Source: Actinomycetes bacterium (GTDB lineage: Bacteria > Actinomycetota > Acidimicrobiia > Acidimicrobiales > Microtrichaceae). From it: a stretch of DNA of 8,708 nucleotides. Below, one piece after another: positions 6,348 through 8,708 of this stretch. The stretch spans positions 1 to 8,708 of the forward strand of contig JAFAFN010000101.1 of NCBI GenBank assembly GCA_023423475.1. The letters run 5' to 3'. How positions within the stretch are numbered: position 1 is the first letter of the stretch; every line of letters begins with the position of its first letter. The notes under the pieces are model-generated. The model worked only from the letters and a program-made list of their open reading frames with translations, searched no databases and had not been told where the DNA came from. Both the position numbers and the translations under genes were made by a program.

Positions 6348-7823
6348 GTGGCCGGATCCGAGCGGAGCACCGTCGGGGCACGCACCCTCGTCGCCGCGGT
6401 CGGCGCGGACGTCGCCGGCGCCGGGTTCCGCGCCTTGGCGGCGGGCATCGCCGAGGCGATCGCCCGAGGTGATCTCCCGGTCGGGTCGCGGCTGCCCGCC
6501 GAACGTGCGCTGTCGATCGCCGCGGGGTGCTCCCGCGGCACCGTGGTGGCGGCCTACGACGTCCTGCGCAACGACGGCCTGGTGATCCGCCGCACGGGGA
6601 GCGGCACGTGGGTCCGCCGGTCCGCCGACGTGGACGACCGGACCGGGACCGGGGTCGGTTCCGAGGAGCATGCGGCTGCGGTGCGGGCACGTCGACTGAC
6701 CGCACGGGTGCTCGACCGACACACCGACGAGGTGGTCGATCTCGGGCTCTCGGCCCTGCACGCGCCGTGGGAGCTCGACGATCGGATGCTGCGCGTGACG
6801 ACGGCGGACGTGGCCGCGACCGCGGGCCACGGCTACCTCCCGAGCGGTCTGCCCGCGCTCCGCGCCGCGGTGGCGGCGCGCCATTCCGACCGGGGAACCG
6901 AGACCTCCGCCGCTCAGATCACGATCACCAACGGAGCCCAGCACGCGCTGGCGCTGGCGACCGCGCTGCTGGTGCACCCCGGCGACGTGATCGTCGTCGA
7001 GCAGCCGACGTTCCCCGGGGCGATCGACGTCCTGGCCCGCGCGGGTGCACGACTGCTGACCGTGCCCGTCGATGCCGGCGGTGTCGACGTCGCGGTGCTC
7101 GACCGCTTGCTCGCCCGGGGTGACGTGCGGGCCGTCTACCTCGTGCCGACGTGCCACAGCCCGACAGGCACGACGACCACGTCGTCGCGTCGGGACCAGG
7201 TCGCCCGGTCGATCGATGCCGCCGGGTGCTGGCTGATCGAGGACGAGGCGCTCGTCCCGCTGCACTTCGACGGGGTGCCGCCGCGTTCGGTCGCGTCGCG
7301 CATGCGCTCAGGCCGGACGGTCACGATCGGCTCCTTGTCCAAGGAGGTGTGGGCCGGACTCGGGGTCGGATGGATCCGCGCCGAGGAAGGGCCCACCGAC
7401 CACCTCGCGCGCCTCCGGGCTGCACTCGACCTGGGCGGTTCGATTCCCGGTCAGCTCGTCGCGCTCCGGTGCCTGGACGGCATCGATGACCGCACCGAGC
7501 GGCTCCGCTCGGCACTCGCGGCCCGTGCCGATCTGCTCGGCGAGCTGGTCGGGACGCACCTTCCGGGGTGGACCTGGACCGCCCCCACCGGGGGCCTGTC
7601 GATGTGGTGCCGTCTGCACGACGGTGGCCAGGACGGCGACGCGTTGTCCCGAGCTGCGCCGGCCCACGGCGTCGCAGTCCTGCCCGGGAGCTCGGCCGCC
7701 GTCGACGGGAGCTGCGACGCCTTCGTGCGGCTCTCGTTCGCCGCGCCGGCCGACGAGCTCCGGATCGGGGTCGAACGCCTGGCCGCCGCATGGGGCGGGC
7801 GACCGGGCCGCGGTCCCCGCTGA
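6348..7823 (+). CDS. GntR/MocR family regulator: winged helix fused to aminotransferase-like domain
   Basis: A 491-aa transcription factor of the MocR (PdxR/YczR-like) type. Residues about 23-90 are a GntR winged helix (GFRALAAGIAEAIARGDLPVGSRLPAERAL, recognition helix CSRGTVVAAYDVLRNDGL, wing RRTGSGTWV). Residues about 130-482 are an aminotransferase class I/II domain: GYLPSGLPALR, TNGAQHAL (194-201), PTCHSPTG (267-274), IEDE (297-300), SLSK with K332, and RLSF with R461. Schiff-base K332, D299 and R461 remain, but the usual Asn of NPTG is S271, the Tyr after the Asp is L302, and the phosphate-binding Arg (R245 in the neighbouring enzyme) is G339. GTG 6348 is supported by GGGGAGGAG (6335-6343). 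It probably regulates itself and the aminotransferase 61 bp upstream; the ligand is unknown. The frame is open farther upstream, but that part overlaps the aminotransferase and shows no homology. Confidence 0.93.
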   Translation: MAGSERSTVGARTLVAAVGADVAGAGFRALAAGIAEAIARGDLPVGSRLPAERALSIAAGCSRGTVVAAYDVLRNDGLVIRRTGSGTWVRRSADVDDRTGTGVGSEEHAAAVRARRLTARVLDRHTDEVVDLGLSALHAPWELDDRMLRVTTADVAATAGHGYLPSGLPALRAAVAARHSDRGTETSAAQITITNGAQHALALATALLVHPGDVIVVEQPTFPGAIDVLARAGARLLTVPVDAGGVDVAVLDRLLARGDVRAVYLVPTCHSPTGTTTTSSRRDQVARSIDAAGCWLIEDEALVPLHFDGVPPRSVASRMRSGRTVTIGSLSKEVWAGLGVGWIRAEEGPTDHLARLRAALDLGGSIPGQLVALRCLDGIDDRTERLRSALAARADLLGELVGTHLPGWTWTAPTGGLSMWCRLHDGGQDGDALSRAAPAHGVAVLPGSSAAVDGSCDAFVRLSFAAPADELRIGVERLAAAWGGRPGRGPR

Positions 7824-7848
7824 CGAGGACGCGCTCGACACCTAGCTT
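7820..7848 (+). promoter_or_regulatory. Candidate promoter of the pilus-type operon (-35 CTGACG, -10 TAGCTT)
   Basis: CTGACG (7820-7825, overlapping the mocR stop codon) and TAGCTT (7843-7848) are separated by 17 bp, close to the sigma-70-type spacing. Transcription would begin near 7855, leaving a leader of about 70 nt before GTG 7926. It suggests that the ATPase gene and its overlapping partner form their own transcription unit rather than extending the mocR transcript. Pattern match only. Confidence 0.4.
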
Positions 7849-7925
7849 CGCCGTCGTCGACTTCCCCCTGTCGTGACGCGGTGCCGGCGCTCGTCCGGTG
7901 CCGCCCGAGGAGAGGTCGTGGCGAC

Positions 7926-8612
7926 GTGCTGCACACGTTCTGGTCGGCGAAGGGCGGATCCGGGGTCACCGTGACCGTGGCGGCCTACTCGGCCTGGCTC
8001 GCCCGTCGTGACGGTCCGACGACCGTCGTCGACCTGTGCGGCGACCAGCCGGCAGCACTCGGCCTGGCGTCGCACCGGGGCGAGGGTTGGACCGATTGGC
8101 TCGCCGCACCCCAGGGCGGTCGAGCGGCCCTCGACCGACTCGTCGTCCCCGTCGACGAGCGGCTCTCGTTGCTGCCCGTGGGGACCGGCAGGCCAGGTCC
8201 TGCCGAGCGCATCGCCGACCTGGTCGCAGCGCTCGCGAGCCGCCCCCGCGTGGTGGTCGATGCGGGCGTGCCGACGTCGATACCTGCCGGCGCGGGCAGC
8301 CATTCGTCGGGCCGTCTGCCGCCCGGCGCGGACGAACCGTTCCTCGCGTTCACCGAGGCCGGACGGTCCACGATGGTGGTGCGGCCCTGCTACCTCGCGT
8401 TGCGGCGAGCCATGGCGGTGCGGTTCCACATCGACGATCTGGTCGTGCTGACCGAGCCGGACCGGGCGCTCTCACCCCGTGACGTCGCCGAGGTGCTCGG
8501 TTCGGAGCTCGCCGCGGTGCTCGCGATCGAGCCACGCATCGCCCGATCGGTCGACGCAGGCACGCTGGTGCGCCGTCGCCACGCGGAGGTCGACGCTGCG
8601 TGGGCGGCGTGA
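7926..8612 (+). CDS. CpaE/TadZ-like P-loop ATPase (MinD/ParA superfamily) with deviant Walker A
   Basis: A 228-aa member of the MinD/ParA superfamily, most like the CpaE/TadZ group that places Tad/Flp pilus machinery at the cell pole or membrane. The N-terminus TFWSAKGGSGVTVTVAA (5-20) is a deviant Walker A: the signature lysine K9 is present, but the P-loop lysine of GKT is V14, as in the GxGxT variants of CpaE-like proteins. VVDLCGDQPAALG (34-46) is the A'/switch region and PRVVVDAG (107-114) the Walker B-like strand. The receiver-like domain that precedes the ATPase in many CpaE proteins is absent. GTG 7926 is chosen since GAGGAGAGG (7907-7915) lies 10 nt upstream and the first beta strand begins right there; a GTG at 7881 would add 15 basic residues without family support. 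It overlaps the next gene by GTGA, so the two are translationally coupled. Confidence 0.8.
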   Translation: MLHTFWSAKGGSGVTVTVAAYSAWLARRDGPTTVVDLCGDQPAALGLASHRGEGWTDWLAAPQGGRAALDRLVVPVDERLSLLPVGTGRPGPAERIADLVAALASRPRVVVDAGVPTSIPAGAGSHSSGRLPPGADEPFLAFTEAGRSTMVVRPCYLALRRAMAVRFHIDDLVVLTEPDRALSPRDVAEVLGSELAAVLAIEPRIARSVDAGTLVRRRHAEVDAAWAA

Positions 8613-8708
8613 ACGCCCGGGGCGAGTCGGCTGTGCAGGCCGACTCGGCCGTGCAGGGCGGCGAGGACCCCTTCGCTCCGGCGGAGCGGCGGGTGCGTCG
8701 CCGGTTCC
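8609..8708 (+). CDS. N-terminal fragment of a coupled gene, probably CpaF/TadA-type pilus ATPase
   Basis: GTG 8609-8611 overlaps the TGA of the preceding ATPase gene (8610-8612), and the frame stays open to the window end (33 codons visible). The peptide begins VNARGESAVQADSAVQ, with a hexapeptide repeat (ESAVQA, DSAVQG), and then DPFAPAERRVRRRF, a charged stretch that would fit the start of the helical N-terminal domain of CpaF/TadA. The visible part contains no ATPase motif. The naming rests on gene order: cpaF/tadA commonly follows cpaE/tadZ in Tad loci. No good ribosome site lies close (GGAGGT at 8585-8590 is 18 nt away), consistent with termination-reinitiation coupling. Confidence 0.5.
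   Translation, partial: MNARGESAVQADSAVQGGEDPFAPAERRVRRRF
8624..8646 (+). repeat. Hairpin and 18-bp tandem repeat in the first codons of the last gene
   Basis: GAGTCGGC (8624-8631) and GCCGACTC (8639-8646) form a perfect 8-bp stem with a 7-nt loop, starting 12 nt after the start codon. Overlapping it, TCGGCTGTGCAGG (8627-8639) recurs with one change at 8645-8657, an 18-bp period that produces the hexapeptide repeat. A stem at this place could affect reinitiation at the GTGA junction. Confidence 0.45.

Overview
The window is GC-rich throughout, uses GTG starts freely, and packs its genes densely with short gaps. The promoters I can find are mostly TAnnnT -10 boxes with weak -35 boxes. This points to a high-GC actinobacterium. 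The mix of a eukaryote-like glutamine synthetase II, a group 2-type sigma factor and the start of a Tad/Flp pilus locus would fit Acidimicrobiia, but that placement is inference, not proven by the sequence.

Layout, left to right. (1) The C-terminal two thirds or so of a glutamine synthetase type II (cut by the window edge), ending at a strong hairpin. (2) nadE, the two-domain glutamine-dependent NAD+ synthase, probably transcribed as a leaderless mRNA. (3) A convergent MarR-family regulator on the minus strand, separated from nadE by a short hairpin that can serve both genes. (4) A divergent region of about 185 bp that holds the marR start and a possible 37-codon small ORF with a good ribosome binding site. 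(5) An unrecognised helical protein of 193 aa. (6) A sigma-70 family sigma factor with regions 1.2, 2, 3 and 4. (7) A fold-type I PLP aminotransferase. (8) A GntR/MocR-type regulator (winged helix fused to an aminotransferase-like domain) 61 bp after it, on the same strand. (9) A small CpaE/TadZ-like ATPase with a deviant Walker A. (10) The first 33 codons of an overlapping gene, expected from context to be the CpaF/TadA pilus ATPase.

How they may work together. Glutamine synthetase makes glutamine and NadE consumes it as its amide donor; both are housekeeping nitrogen/cofactor genes and have separate transcription signals. The aminotransferase and the MocR-like protein look like a metabolic enzyme with its dedicated regulator; the gap between them carries two palindromic elements that are candidate operators. 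The last two genes look like the start of a pilus-assembly operon with its own promoter just after the mocR stop. I see no mobile element, CRISPR array, tRNA or rRNA. I see no clear novel multi-gene system. The most unusual items are the MocR-like protein, whose cofactor pocket has lost three canonical PLP ligands, the candidate small ORF upstream of the uncharacterised 193-aa gene, and the ATPase without the usual P-loop lysine.
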